A stretch of 56,865 nucleotides of DNA, taken from NCBI GenBank assembly GCA_016283095.1, contig JAEEMG010000055.1, forward strand, positions 1-56,865. Reading direction: 5' to 3'. The notes below the pieces were generated by a model. That model was not told the origin of the DNA and did no database searches. It saw only the letters and a list, made by a program, of their open reading frames with translations. Origin of the DNA: Paludibacteraceae bacterium. Its GTDB lineage: Bacteria; Bacteroidota; Bacteroidia; Bacteroidales; Paludibacteraceae. Positions 38,144 to 46,965 of this stretch are shown one piece after another; the first letter of the stretch is position 1; every line of letters begins with the position of its first letter. The position numbers were made by a program, and so were the translations under genes.

Positions 38144-39037
38144 ATGAGCAAACGACTGATTGTCATACTCGGACCGACGGCTATCGGAAAAACGGAACTC
38201 AGCATTCAAGTTGCTGAACGTCTTCACACTGATATTATCTCATGTGATTCCCGTCAGTTCTATAAAGATATCCCTATCGTCACTGCTGCTCCATCCGCTG
38301 AAGAGTTGAGCAGAGCAAAACATCATTTTATAGGGATGCTTGCTCTTGATGACTATTATAGCTGCGGACGTTTTGAGATAGAGGCATTGGCGAAACTCGA
38401 GGAACTTTTCCTCACTCATGATGATGTAGTTATGGTAGGTGGATCGATGCTCTATATTGACGCTCTTTGTAATGGTATTGATGATAGACCGAATGTGGAT
38501 GAAAAACTGCGTGATGAGCTTTGGAAGCGGTATGAGACGGAGGGAATCAGCAATATGCTGGGTGAACTGAAGATTCTTGACCCTGAATATTATGAAGAGG
38601 TGGATCCTCATAATTATAAGCGTATCATACACGCTCTTGAAATCTGTCTGGAAACAGGAAAACCATATACAGAAATCCGTAAGCAGGAAAAGAAGCAGCG
38701 TCCGTTTGACATTGTGAAGATCGGTCTCACCTTGCCTCGTGAAGAGATGTATGACAGAATCAATCGTCGCACTCATGTGATGATTGAAGACGGTGCAGAA
38801 GCTGAAGCCCGCAACGTCTACCAATACCGTCATCTTAATAGCCTCAACACTGTAGGATTCAAGGAGTTGTTCGCTTACATCGGCGGTGAATATTCGTTGG
38901 AGAATGCGATTGAGGAGATTCAGAAAAACACACGTCGATACGCTAAGAAACAGATGACTTGGTGGAAGCGAGACCAGGAAATCAACTGGTTTTCTCCTTT
39001 TGAAAAAGATAAAATTTTTGAATTTTTAGGAATATGA
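38144..39037 (+). CDS. miaA: tRNA dimethylallyltransferase
   Basis: MiaA transfers a dimethylallyl group to N6 of A37 in tRNAs that read codons starting with U, improving decoding. The 297-residue protein has the Walker A GPTAIGKTE (10-18), DIISCDSRQFYKD (29-41; the DSRQ motif), GGSMLYIDAL, and the C-terminal part with TVGFKELFAYIGGEYSL and NTRRYAKKQMTWWKR. Length and motif order are typical. The stop codon overlaps the start of tatD by four bases. Confidence 0.96.
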   Translation: MSKRLIVILGPTAIGKTELSIQVAERLHTDIISCDSRQFYKDIPIVTAAPSAEELSRAKHHFIGMLALDDYYSCGRFEIEALAKLEELFLTHDDVVMVGGSMLYIDALCNGIDDRPNVDEKLRDELWKRYETEGISNMLGELKILDPEYYEEVDPHNYKRIIHALEICLETGKPYTEIRKQEKKQRPFDIVKIGLTLPREEMYDRINRRTHVMIEDGAEAEARNVYQYRHLNSLNTVGFKELFAYIGGEYSLENAIEEIQKNTRRYAKKQMTWWKRDQEINWFSPFEKDKIFEFLGI

Positions 39038-39804
39038 TAATCGATACCCACTCTCATATTTATATGGATGAAGACTACGCTGACGACAAAGCAGAGGTAG
39101 TCGAGCGATTGAAAACAGCTGGTGTTGGCAAGGTGATTTTGCCTAATGTGGATTTGAGCACGATTCCGCAGATGCATGCGTTGGCCGACACTGACACAGA
39201 TCTGTTCTCGTGTGCGATGGGACTTCACCCTACTGAAGTGAAAGAGGATTGGCAGAATGTGTTGGATGAGATGTTCGCTTACCTACCCCAACGCAAATAT
39301 TGCGCTTTGGGAGAAATAGGCATCGACCTTTATTGGGAAGACGATTTCAGAGATATCCAGATTAAAGCTTTTGAGCAGCAGGTCGACGTTGCGATTCAAA
39401 ACAATCTGCCTATCATAATCCATCAGCGTAAGGCTCTCGACGAATGTACTGCGTCACTCAAGAAATTCGACAAATCCAAACTGCATGGCGTATTCCATTG
39501 TTTCACAGGCAATATCCATGAAGCGGAACAGATGATGAAGCTTGGTGATTTTTTGTTGGGAATCGGTGGCGTCGTTACTTTTAAGAATGCTGGTGTTGCC
39601 GCTGCTGTCAAGGATATTCCGTTAGACAGGATCGTGTTGGAGACAGACGCTCCTTATCTTGCCCCAGTGCCTAAACGTGGTCAACGTAATGAGACTGCGT
39701 TCATCACATATACCGCCGCAAAAGTGGCTGAAATCAAAGAGATGGATGTCGACGCAGTGGCAGATGCGACGTCGAAGACAGCAATCGAGATGTTTGGATT
39801 ATAG
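39034..39804 (+). CDS. tatD: TatD-family metal-dependent hydrolase (DNase)
   Basis: The 256-residue protein is a TIM-barrel metallohydrolase of the TatD/YcfH type. It has the metal-binding IDTHSHIYMDE (2-12), GLHPTEVKED, GEIGIDLYW (Glu ligand), IHQRKALDE, VFHCFTGNIHEA (His) and ETDAPYLAP with the catalytic Asp. Related enzymes show 3'-5' exonuclease or D-aminoacyl-tRNA deacylase activity; the cellular role varies. It starts with ATGA overlap on miaA, so the two are translated from one transcript. Confidence 0.95.
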   Translation: MIIDTHSHIYMDEDYADDKAEVVERLKTAGVGKVILPNVDLSTIPQMHALADTDTDLFSCAMGLHPTEVKEDWQNVLDEMFAYLPQRKYCALGEIGIDLYWEDDFRDIQIKAFEQQVDVAIQNNLPIIIHQRKALDECTASLKKFDKSKLHGVFHCFTGNIHEAEQMMKLGDFLLGIGGVVTFKNAGVAAAVKDIPLDRIVLETDAPYLAPVPKRGQRNETAFITYTAAKVAEIKEMDVDAVADATSKTAIEMFGL

Positions 39805-39829
39805 TGTCGATATTCTTAAATTTATCTCG

Positions 39830-40359
39830 TCATTCCTCCACTTTCCATTCTTCAATCGTTCTCTCCTCGCTTGAAAAATTCACTCCGATCTTAACAATAG
39901 GTCTGCCATCCGTGCGGTATGGCTCGGCATAACCCTTTTCATTTATCTGGGCGAGAGCTTTTTCCGCACTCTCATCCACCTTGAATTCGATGATGAAAAT
40001 CTGTTTTGGGGTGAACAAGATGCAATCTAAGCGACCTTTCGACGTGTTGACCTCCGACTGAGTGTAGAAGCCAAGCCAGTGGAAAAGTACGTAGATGACT
40101 GTCTGAAAATGTTTCTCGTTCTTATTGTTCAGCACGTTTGGAATCTGCACAAAAAACTCCTTCAACAGTTCGAAAGCCTCATCTATTGTAATATTGCTGG
40201 AGAGTGTTGACAAGCAAAGACTTGCCGAAACGGCGAGGACGAGAAAGGAACACGAATGTACGATTCTTTATCATTTCATACATCCGTTCTGTCTTGTCGA
40301 CGTATGCATAACCATCCTCAATGATGGCCTTGAAATCCTATCGGATATGGTCTTATCAT
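39830..40359 (-). pseudogene. Decayed copy of the AAA-ATPase/PD-(D/E)XK gene
   Basis: This is a second copy of the gene at 41792-43339 in the same orientation, reduced to 530 bp. It keeps the start (MIRPYPIG) and the Walker A region (RRFGKSLL-like) but has lost 8 bp at codon 9 between AGGA repeats and about 1010 bp from the middle. The two deletions put the parts out of frame. The C-terminal part (TIDEAFELLKEFFVQIPN to WKVEE) remains open for about 120 codons and still has the nuclease core GRLDCILF...IIEFKVD. Similarity to the intact copy is very high, also 50 bp upstream of the start (40361-40415 versus 43340-43395), so the duplication is recent. Confidence 0.88.
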
Positions 40360-40567
40360 AAATCTCTCTCTTTCAAATTGCTCTGCAAAATAATGATTTT
40401 CGATTGATTTATTAGCAGCTACTGCAACGGTATAATCATCATCCACAGAAGTGGTGTCAATTTCATGCTGTCAAGCGATAGAAGACGCAACTTAATAATG
40501 TTAGTATATATCTTTTCATTTTTACTTTGTTTTTCAAGAACCCATTTCTAACAAATTCCTTCTTGGC

Positions 40568-41062
40568 TTAAAACCTAACTGTATTTTCATTTTCAAATTT
40601 TTTCATTTTAATGTCAGTCGAATCTAATACCACAAAATCCAAAAGCAAATAATCATTATCATTCGAAACGTAAACTGATCTTTTTCTCGCGTCTAATAAA
40701 ACTTCATTAGAAGAAGACGGTAATTTTCTAAAATCACCTGTATACATCAACATTAAATATAACATATTAGACATAGTATCTCGTATTCCAACGAATGAAG
40801 ATTTCACTACAGAATATGCCACATCACCATCAACCTTTGAAAGTTTCATTTCACAAAAAAATGTTTTTTTATTAGAAACTATTGCGTCATCACCAATAAA
40901 AACAAATGAATCACAATGCATCAAATAATCATTGGCTTCAAAATAAGCATTTACTCTACGCATATTATTTGATATAGCGTTCCATTCTTGTCGCGATGTA
41001 TATTCAAAAAGAATAAAATAAAAAATCATTAGAATAACTAAAAGATAAGAAAGTTTATTCAT
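40568..41062 (-). CDS. Small membrane-anchored protein, orphan
   Basis: The 164-residue product has one N-terminal membrane segment (about 5-22, YLLVILMIFYFILF) and an extracytoplasmic alpha/beta domain (RRVNAYFEANDYLMHCD, FVFIGDDAIVSN, CEMKLSKVDG, LLLDFVVLDSTDI). No family is recognised. It follows the 234-residue gene by 15 bp and must be co-transcribed. The pair is bracketed by the two copies of the ATPase/nuclease gene. The 200 bp downstream (40361-40567) contain no gene and only the duplicated promoter of the decayed copy. Confidence 0.6.
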   Translation of the reverse strand: MNKLSYLLVILMIFYFILFEYTSRQEWNAISNNMRRVNAYFEANDYLMHCDSFVFIGDDAIVSNKKTFFCEMKLSKVDGDVAYSVVKSSFVGIRDTMSNMLYLMLMYTGDFRKLPSSSNEVLLDARKRSVYVSNDNDYLLLDFVVLDSTDIKMKKFENENTVRF

Positions 41063-41077
41063 TTAATTCATTTGTTT

Positions 41078-41782
41078 TTAATAAACCAATAACACTGCTG
41101 CCCAACTCATCAATCTAGCCCACTTGGTTTTTGCTCCTGGGGCGACACGCCATTCCAAACATCCAAAGCCTTTCATATGAGAACCATTCACACTTACTCC
41201 TGGGGCAAATTCAACTCCAACATCAACAGCACCTTCCGTAGAAACTGTAAACCATCCAGGACGTTGCTTCTCATCTGGCACACGCGAATATGATACAGAA
41301 TATCCCAATTCTCCACCTACATTAACAATCACAAGTTCTGGAATAGGAACACTTGCTTGGAGTGTAGATCGAGAATAACAATAATCGCCAACGAAACTTG
41401 ACTTATTGTCAAAATCAGCAACCAAAACTACCAAATATTCATTAAAACTAAAATTATATACTCTCAAAGGGCTGTCATCTTTTATTTTGTAATCAGATGT
41501 AAAATCATGTTCTAATCTATGAATCTGTCCATAAATTCTACAATCTGAATTATCATTCTCTTCCCTTATCTTAAGCACTAACTTTTTGATTTCATAATAA
41601 ATAGAAGTTTGTTCTTCTCCATCCTCCGCACTATCAGTGAATGGGAAATGATAGTCGGAAGGATTCTCGATGTTATACCACTGGAAATACTTGCTCGGGC
41701 GGCGTCCTATTTGCGTTGAATAAGACATGATATTTTCATGCAAAGCCATTGTGTCTATGCCATAACTGAAAATCACTGCCAT
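41078..41782 (-). CDS. Uncharacterised soluble protein, orphan
   Basis: The 234-residue product begins 9 bp after the stop of the intact ATPase/nuclease gene. A start at the second ATG (41749) is equally possible. No signal peptide or membrane segment is present, though the extreme end (WARLMSWAAVLLVY) is hydrophobic. The first half is acidic (TDSAEDGEEQTS) and helical, the second half is rich in beta-strand and Gly (LVIVNVGGELGYSVSYSR, GWFTVSTEGAVDVGVEFAPGV), as in some beta-barrel-like secreted tips. I do not recognise the family. The composition does not suggest foreign DNA clearly. Confidence 0.55.
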   Translation of the reverse strand: MAVIFSYGIDTMALHENIMSYSTQIGRRPSKYFQWYNIENPSDYHFPFTDSAEDGEEQTSIYYEIKKLVLKIREENDNSDCRIYGQIHRLEHDFTSDYKIKDDSPLRVYNFSFNEYLVVLVADFDNKSSFVGDYCYSRSTLQASVPIPELVIVNVGGELGYSVSYSRVPDEKQRPGWFTVSTEGAVDVGVEFAPGVSVNGSHMKGFGCLEWRVAPGAKTKWARLMSWAAVLLVY

Positions 41783-41791
41783 ACCCAGTTT

Positions 41792-43339
41792 TTACGCCTC
41801 CACTTTCCATCCTTCAATCGTTCTCTCCTCGCTTGAGAAGTTGACTCCGATTTTTATGATTGGTCTGCCATCCGTGCGGTAAGGCTCGGCATAACCCTTT
41901 TCATTGATCTGGGCAAGTGCTTTCTCCGCACTCTCATCCACCTTGAATTCGATGATGAAAATCTGTTTTGGAGCGAACAGGATGCAATCGAGGCGACCTT
42001 TCGACGTGTTGACCTCCGACTGAGTGTAGAAGCCAAGCCAACGGAACAAGACGTAGATCACCGTCTGGAAATGTTTCTCATTCTTATTGTTCAGCACGTT
42101 TGGAATCTGCACAAAAAACTCCTTCAACAGTTCGAAAGCCTCATCAATTTTTCCTGCTTTGAGTGCGAAGTAGAAATCGCACATATAGTTTTTACCATCT
42201 GTGGCGGAGCATCCTACCCACGAAGGCATCATAACCTCCAGCATGGAAACTCGAACTTCAGAATTCGGATATCCAATCACATAACGGCTTGACTCTCTGT
42301 CGTAATCCTTAATTGTAAGATATCCGGCTTGGAAAAGCAATGGATAGACGCTCCTGCTGTCTTCCTGTGACACATAGAAATCCGACTCGAAAAGTTCAAC
42401 ACTCTCAAAATCAAGTATCTGGGCATTGTGTTTCTTCAAATGATCTATCACGTAGGAAGACGTTGCAGTCTCAAACCAGAAGTTTTTCAAATCTTTGAAA
42501 TCCAACGAAGACAAGACGCTGAGTGGATTAAAGATATCTTTTGAATCATAGGAAAAATGATAGCCGTCGTATTTGTTTTTCAGCTTTTGATACATTTCAT
42601 CAAACGAACAATTGTATCGTTCTGCCAACTGACTAATTCCATCTTTAAAATTCTCAAGAAGTTCATCTGATGAGATTCCACAAATGTCATCAAAACGGGG
42701 ATCCATAGATATATTCACCAGATTATTGAGCGTGGAGAAGATGGAAACTTGAGAGAATCTAGATATTCCTGTGATGAAAACAAACTGCTCATACTGCTCG
42801 TTCACCTTCACCTGCTGATACAGCTCCTGAAGAACCGGTTTTACATCTGCTAATTTTCCATCGTGAAGATGAGCCAACAGCGGAGAATCATATTCGTCGA
42901 TCAAGACCACAGCTTTGCGGCCTGTCTGGTCATAAACAGAACGGATAAGTTTCTTAAACCTCAAACCGTTTTCTTTATCTTCGCAACTTATACCATACTG
43001 ATCCTCATATATTTTCAGAGTGCTAGCAATGGAAGCCTTTATGCCGTCCACATCCATATCCTTACACTCGCTCATATCAAACCTGAAGACGGGATATTTG
43101 ATCCAGTCTTTCTCCAACCTACTTATTTTAAGGTCTTTGAACAATTCTTTGTTACCCTCAAAATATTGCTGGAGAGTGTTGATAAGCAAAGACTTACCGA
43201 AACGACGAGGACGTGAAAGGAACACGAATGTACGATTCTTTATCATTTCATACATCCGTTCTGTCTTGTCGACGTATGCATAACCATCCTCAATGATGGC
43301 CTTGAAATCCTGTCGTCCTATCGGATATGGTTTTATCAT
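41792..43339 (-). CDS. AAA-ATPase-like / PD-(D/E)XK nuclease-domain protein
   Basis: The 515-residue protein belongs to a family abundant in Bacteroides and Porphyromonas (AAA-ATPase-like, PF09820, plus PDDEXK_9, PF08011). The N-terminal part has IKPYPIGRQDFKAII, the P-loop RPRRFGKSLLI (about 40-50) and Walker B VVLIDEYDSPL (about 144-154). The C-terminal domain (about 400-510) has the nuclease-type core GRLDCILFAPKQIFIIEFKVD (Asp, Glu, Lys on successive strands). The biochemical role is unproven; these genes are mobile and multi-copy. A decayed copy lies at 39830-40359, and two orphan genes sit between them. Confidence 0.88.
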   Translation of the reverse strand: MIKPYPIGRQDFKAIIEDGYAYVDKTERMYEMIKNRTFVFLSRPRRFGKSLLINTLQQYFEGNKELFKDLKISRLEKDWIKYPVFRFDMSECKDMDVDGIKASIASTLKIYEDQYGISCEDKENGLRFKKLIRSVYDQTGRKAVVLIDEYDSPLLAHLHDGKLADVKPVLQELYQQVKVNEQYEQFVFITGISRFSQVSIFSTLNNLVNISMDPRFDDICGISSDELLENFKDGISQLAERYNCSFDEMYQKLKNKYDGYHFSYDSKDIFNPLSVLSSLDFKDLKNFWFETATSSYVIDHLKKHNAQILDFESVELFESDFYVSQEDSRSVYPLLFQAGYLTIKDYDRESSRYVIGYPNSEVRVSMLEVMMPSWVGCSATDGKNYMCDFYFALKAGKIDEAFELLKEFFVQIPNVLNNKNEKHFQTVIYVLFRWLGFYTQSEVNTSKGRLDCILFAPKQIFIIEFKVDESAEKALAQINEKGYAEPYRTDGRPIIKIGVNFSSEERTIEGWKVEA

Positions 43340-43419
43340 AATGATCTCTTATTCAATTTGCTCTGCAAATATAATGATTTTCGATTGATTTTTCTAAATC
43401 TATAGTCATCAACCATCTA

Positions 43420-45984
43420 TCATTTCACCAATACACTTTTCCCATTCACCACATACACTCCCGTCTTCACAGGAACGCAAACTTTCATTCCTGCCTGCAT
43501 ATACAACTCTTTGACTATGCGTCCGTTAATGTCGTGTATACGGATCCATTCGCCTTTGTCTGTGCTCTCCACAACGATTTCTCCATTTATGCTGTAGATG
43601 ATTAGCGAAGAATTGCCAGCGATGCTGTTTTTCACCTCTGTCAAATCTCCTGCCAATGCCTTGACTTCCTGACGTGACAAAATTATCCAGCGTTGGTTGG
43701 AAGCTGAATTCTGATGGTCAAAACGAGAGGTTGAGACATTGTTGGATGAAGAAGTCAACGCATTCGGTTTGTCTGATCCATTTGCGAAAGTCATCCAATA
43801 TGATTTAAGATTGAAATCATTTGTCACCACATTCTGTCGTGAGCCGAGCATCTGGATTCCAAAATTGTCATTGTCAGACAAATTGAGGCGTGAATTGCTG
43901 CAAGAAAGCGATTTCTCCGACTCTATGTTCTTCAAATCATAATATTGCGTAGTCGGGTTGAAACGCACTTGCCATGCGTACGAATGATCTTTCAGCACCG
44001 TCTTCCAATCACTCTTCTGCATTTGCAGATTGCTTCCGTTTGTTTTAAGCATAGAGAATTCAGATCCATTTAGATCGTTGGCTGAAAGGATGTAGTAGTA
44101 TTCATTGTCGTCCTGAATGAATGTGTAAGCTGGCGACGCGAATGCTCCCGACACAGGAGGCAGATTATCCTCTCCCAACGACTGGACTATAAGAGCGTTT
44201 GCGTAGTATAGCATACGTGTGCCATTGTCTTCATGCGCACCGTTGATTCCGTATGGCCAGAAATGAGTTTTGTCTCCTTTCAGATGAGCATTGTTGTCAT
44301 TTTCCAAGAAAGCCAGAATTTGGTCTGTTCGCTCGCCGAGCCAAAAACCACTGCTTGTTTTCTCTCGGTAGACGCTGCTGTTATACCAAGTGTCTGTTGT
44401 GCCGACGCCCACGGCATGTGCCATCTCATGTTGGATTGTGCCTGTACGCTGGTAGCTGGCGTTTGGCCCCACACGCATCCAGCCTCCATAGCTGCAGTCG
44501 GCAGTCTCGGTGCTGGCTCCATAGTTCACAGTCATGTTTATACCTTTGATGCTTGTCAGGTTGTTCCAAATATCCACAGCATCTTTCACAGCTGAATTTA
44601 TACGTCCGTTCTCTTCCGAAGATCCACCATTGTTGTAAGTCCATGTGATTTGTCCCATAGGCAGTGTGCAGATTTTGATTGTCTTACCATACCCCACTAC
44701 ATTTTGATTGGTCATCGCATACGGACGTATATAATAGAATGTTGATGGATTCAGATTTTCAATCAAATAGATATCTCCATTGTTGCTGAACGATTTTGTC
44801 GATCGGCTGTCTCTTATCGTTGGATTGTTTCTCGTTCCGTAGCAAAATCCTTTCTCCACAATTCCGCTGCCTGAGAATGATGCACGGCCAAAAGCCATTG
44901 TCGCTCCACGTGCATGACGTGGGTCAGTAGTGACAGTTGGGACAGGTCCGCTTGCATGGCTGGTCTTGTAGAAAAGCATCAGATCATCCAGTTTTAAAAT
45001 CATTTCATTGACGTCTGCGACGGATTTGTTTTCATCAGCATGAATTTTCTTAGCTTTGCTCAATGCCTCTGCAATTTCTGCGTCTTCACTTGCTGCCGGC
45101 TCGGCTTCAGAGATCAAATCAGCTAGCTCAGAATATAGGTCGACGGAAGATTGTGCCGACTCTGTAGCCTTGCGAAGGTCTGACACTATTGAGGAAAGAT
45201 TCTGTGTAGACGGTGAAGAAATCCATGATTGGGCGTTTTCGACAGCCTCCTTCAGATTCTTACGATGTGTGGCATTCATTGTTTTTGTCAGCAATTCGTT
45301 TGCCGCATCCACACGTTTCGATAATTCTTCAGCAAGATAACCAGTTGATTCTTCGCCGACAATGTATAATTTCACAAAATCTGCCACCACTTTGGCTGAA
45401 TTAGCCGAACCGTTGGACACAGCCTTGAATCCAATCTGTATACGCCCCGTCGTCTCTTTGGATAGAGAGAACGAAACCTCATCTGATTTCCATTGGTCAG
45501 ACGGAAATGACGACATCGACGACATTTTTGCATTGCCGTTTTCAGGAATCCATCCGAGCAAACTATAGCCATTGTTGGAATTGCTGCCATTGAAGAATGC
45601 TGTCTGGATTTTATAGTTTCCGGCTGGAAGAGTCACAGTCTGGAAAAATTTCATTTCCTGATCCCAACCAGTGCTCAATGCCAAACATCCGCCTTTGGAA
45701 TTTTCATATCCGGCAGACGGAACTTTTCCGTAAGTGTTGAACGTTTTGGCAGTACCATATTCATAGATTCCGCAAACCGTATAATCCACGCTGAAATCCT
45801 TGTTCCAACCATATATCGGCAGAATTTCCTGAGCCACATTCCCCTCTTCTGAGATGCGGTAGTCGAAATGAGATTCATCATCAAAACCGGCATTTTGGAG
45901 ATAAAGGTCAGAGACATCAATGTCGGCCCATGCGAGCGACGATAATGTGGATAGAGCAAATATAGAAAAGTAACGTCTTTTCAT
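43420..45984 (-). CDS. Secreted zinc metallopeptidase-like protein with ricin-type lectin and T9SS tail
   Basis: The 854-residue product has a signal peptide (1-20) and an N-terminal jelly-roll-like domain (about 25-215; YLQNAGFDDE...GNYKIQTAFFNG). A helical region and a fibronectin-like part (about 350-440) follow. Near residue 517 is HEMAHAVGVGTTD, an HExxHxxGxxxxD zinc signature close to metzincins. About 620-770 looks like a ricin-type beta-trefoil (QDDNEYYYI, SCSNSRLNLSD, NQRWIIL). The last 70 residues (SINGEIVVES, IHDINGRIVKEL, VNGKSVLVK) are a type A sorting domain. It could cleave glycosylated proteins; substrate unknown. Minus-strand TATATTTG at 46017-46024 is a possible -7 element. 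Confidence 0.82.
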   Translation of the reverse strand: MKRRYFSIFALSTLSSLAWADIDVSDLYLQNAGFDDESHFDYRISEEGNVAQEILPIYGWNKDFSVDYTVCGIYEYGTAKTFNTYGKVPSAGYENSKGGCLALSTGWDQEMKFFQTVTLPAGNYKIQTAFFNGSNSNNGYSLLGWIPENGNAKMSSMSSFPSDQWKSDEVSFSLSKETTGRIQIGFKAVSNGSANSAKVVADFVKLYIVGEESTGYLAEELSKRVDAANELLTKTMNATHRKNLKEAVENAQSWISSPSTQNLSSIVSDLRKATESAQSSVDLYSELADLISEAEPAASEDAEIAEALSKAKKIHADENKSVADVNEMILKLDDLMLFYKTSHASGPVPTVTTDPRHARGATMAFGRASFSGSGIVEKGFCYGTRNNPTIRDSRSTKSFSNNGDIYLIENLNPSTFYYIRPYAMTNQNVVGYGKTIKICTLPMGQITWTYNNGGSSEENGRINSAVKDAVDIWNNLTSIKGINMTVNYGASTETADCSYGGWMRVGPNASYQRTGTIQHEMAHAVGVGTTDTWYNSSVYREKTSSGFWLGERTDQILAFLENDNNAHLKGDKTHFWPYGINGAHEDNGTRMLYYANALIVQSLGEDNLPPVSGAFASPAYTFIQDDNEYYYILSANDLNGSEFSMLKTNGSNLQMQKSDWKTVLKDHSYAWQVRFNPTTQYYDLKNIESEKSLSCSNSRLNLSDNDNFGIQMLGSRQNVVTNDFNLKSYWMTFANGSDKPNALTSSSNNVSTSRFDHQNSASNQRWIILSRQEVKALAGDLTEVKNSIAGNSSLIIYSINGEIVVESTDKGEWIRIHDINGRIVKELYMQAGMKVCVPVKTGVYVVNGKSVLVK

Positions 45985-46086
45985 GGTATATGTGTTTAAG
46001 ATTCAAATTTATATGGCAAATATAAGAATGTTTTAGAAAAATAATGATACTTTTGTTTAAGATTACAAGATACATAGATTTATTTT

Positions 46087-46965
46087 ATGCCACGATATTT
46101 CTTATCAGTTATATTTTTGTTTACTGCCACCCTTTCATTCGCTGATGTCAACATTTACGATTTTTTGGAAGGTGTTTGGAGTACAGGTGAAATTTATACG
46201 AGTACTTTGTATACAAATGAAATGACAGATGAAGATGGAAATGTCATAAGAGACGAAGATGGAAATGTTGTTTATAATACTGTTGGAGATTACAGGACAT
46301 ATTATCGTTTAGTTAAAGACAAAGAGATTTTAGAGTTTGAATATTTGAGATTAGGAAACGATAATGGAGATCTAGAAGATATGGCTCCAGAATACATATC
46401 TAATTATCAATTTCTTGCAATCAATTATAAGAATATAGAATCGTTTTCGAATGAATTTATGTTAAGCGAAATCGAGGATGAATATTCAAATACTGTGGTC
46501 CTATTTAAGAAAAATTATAATAAATACGATAGAGTTTATCGTGACAATTTTATAATTTCTGATGTTCTTTATGGAAATGGACATTGGAGCTTATCAAAGG
46601 ATAATTATAAAGAGGATTTCAAAAAAAATTACCCTTCTGAACTTCCATATTATTTCTGGAAATCACTTTATGAATATTCTATCAAATCAAGAGAAGACTA
46701 TTTCGCTGCTTTTTTCAACAAAAAGGTTGGTGTGTATATAAAAGAAGATACAGTAGAATCTGCAACTTCAGAAGAAGACAAAAAGTCACAAATCTATTTT
46801 GTAGAGATACGTGATGTAAATGAAAACAACACATACTATAATGTTGTGCCTCTTGGCAAAAGTGATATAGGAGACGGTGATGGTTGGATTCCAGCGAGAG
46901 ATATTGTATTGGTTTCCGATATGATCCTTAATATAAAACCAACAAATAAGCAGATAGAGAAATGA
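46087..46965 (+). CDS. Secreted protein, novel paralogous family, member 1
   Basis: The 292-residue product has a signal peptide (1-19, TLSFA). It belongs to a family of at least three members in this window. Shared points are an early FLEGVWSTGE, GDYRTYYRLVKD, a middle IEDEYSNTVVLFKK, a YEYSIKSREDYFAAFFNKKVGVY segment and an end with YNVVPLGKSD...GWIPARDIVLVSDMIL. Residues 55-70 contain a repeated DEDGNV motif (two copies). Fold and function are not recognised; the C-terminal piece may be an SH3-like unit. A -7-like TACTTTTG lies at 46048-46055. The next member overlaps by four bases. Confidence 0.7.
   Translation: MPRYFLSVIFLFTATLSFADVNIYDFLEGVWSTGEIYTSTLYTNEMTDEDGNVIRDEDGNVVYNTVGDYRTYYRLVKDKEILEFEYLRLGNDNGDLEDMAPEYISNYQFLAINYKNIESFSNEFMLSEIEDEYSNTVVLFKKNYNKYDRVYRDNFIISDVLYGNGHWSLSKDNYKEDFKKNYPSELPYYFWKSLYEYSIKSREDYFAAFFNKKVGVYIKEDTVESATSEEDKKSQIYFVEIRDVNENNTYYNVVPLGKSDIGDGDGWIPARDIVLVSDMILNIKPTNKQIEK

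Noticed and set aside
38240-38833. Minus-strand open frame of 197 codons over miaA
   Set aside because: It is fully covered by the well-conserved miaA gene on the other strand and has no protein family features.
40568-41782. Toxin-antitoxin pair
   Set aside because: Sizes, an N-terminal membrane anchor and lack of any known toxin or antitoxin motif do not support it. Kept only as an orphan pair.
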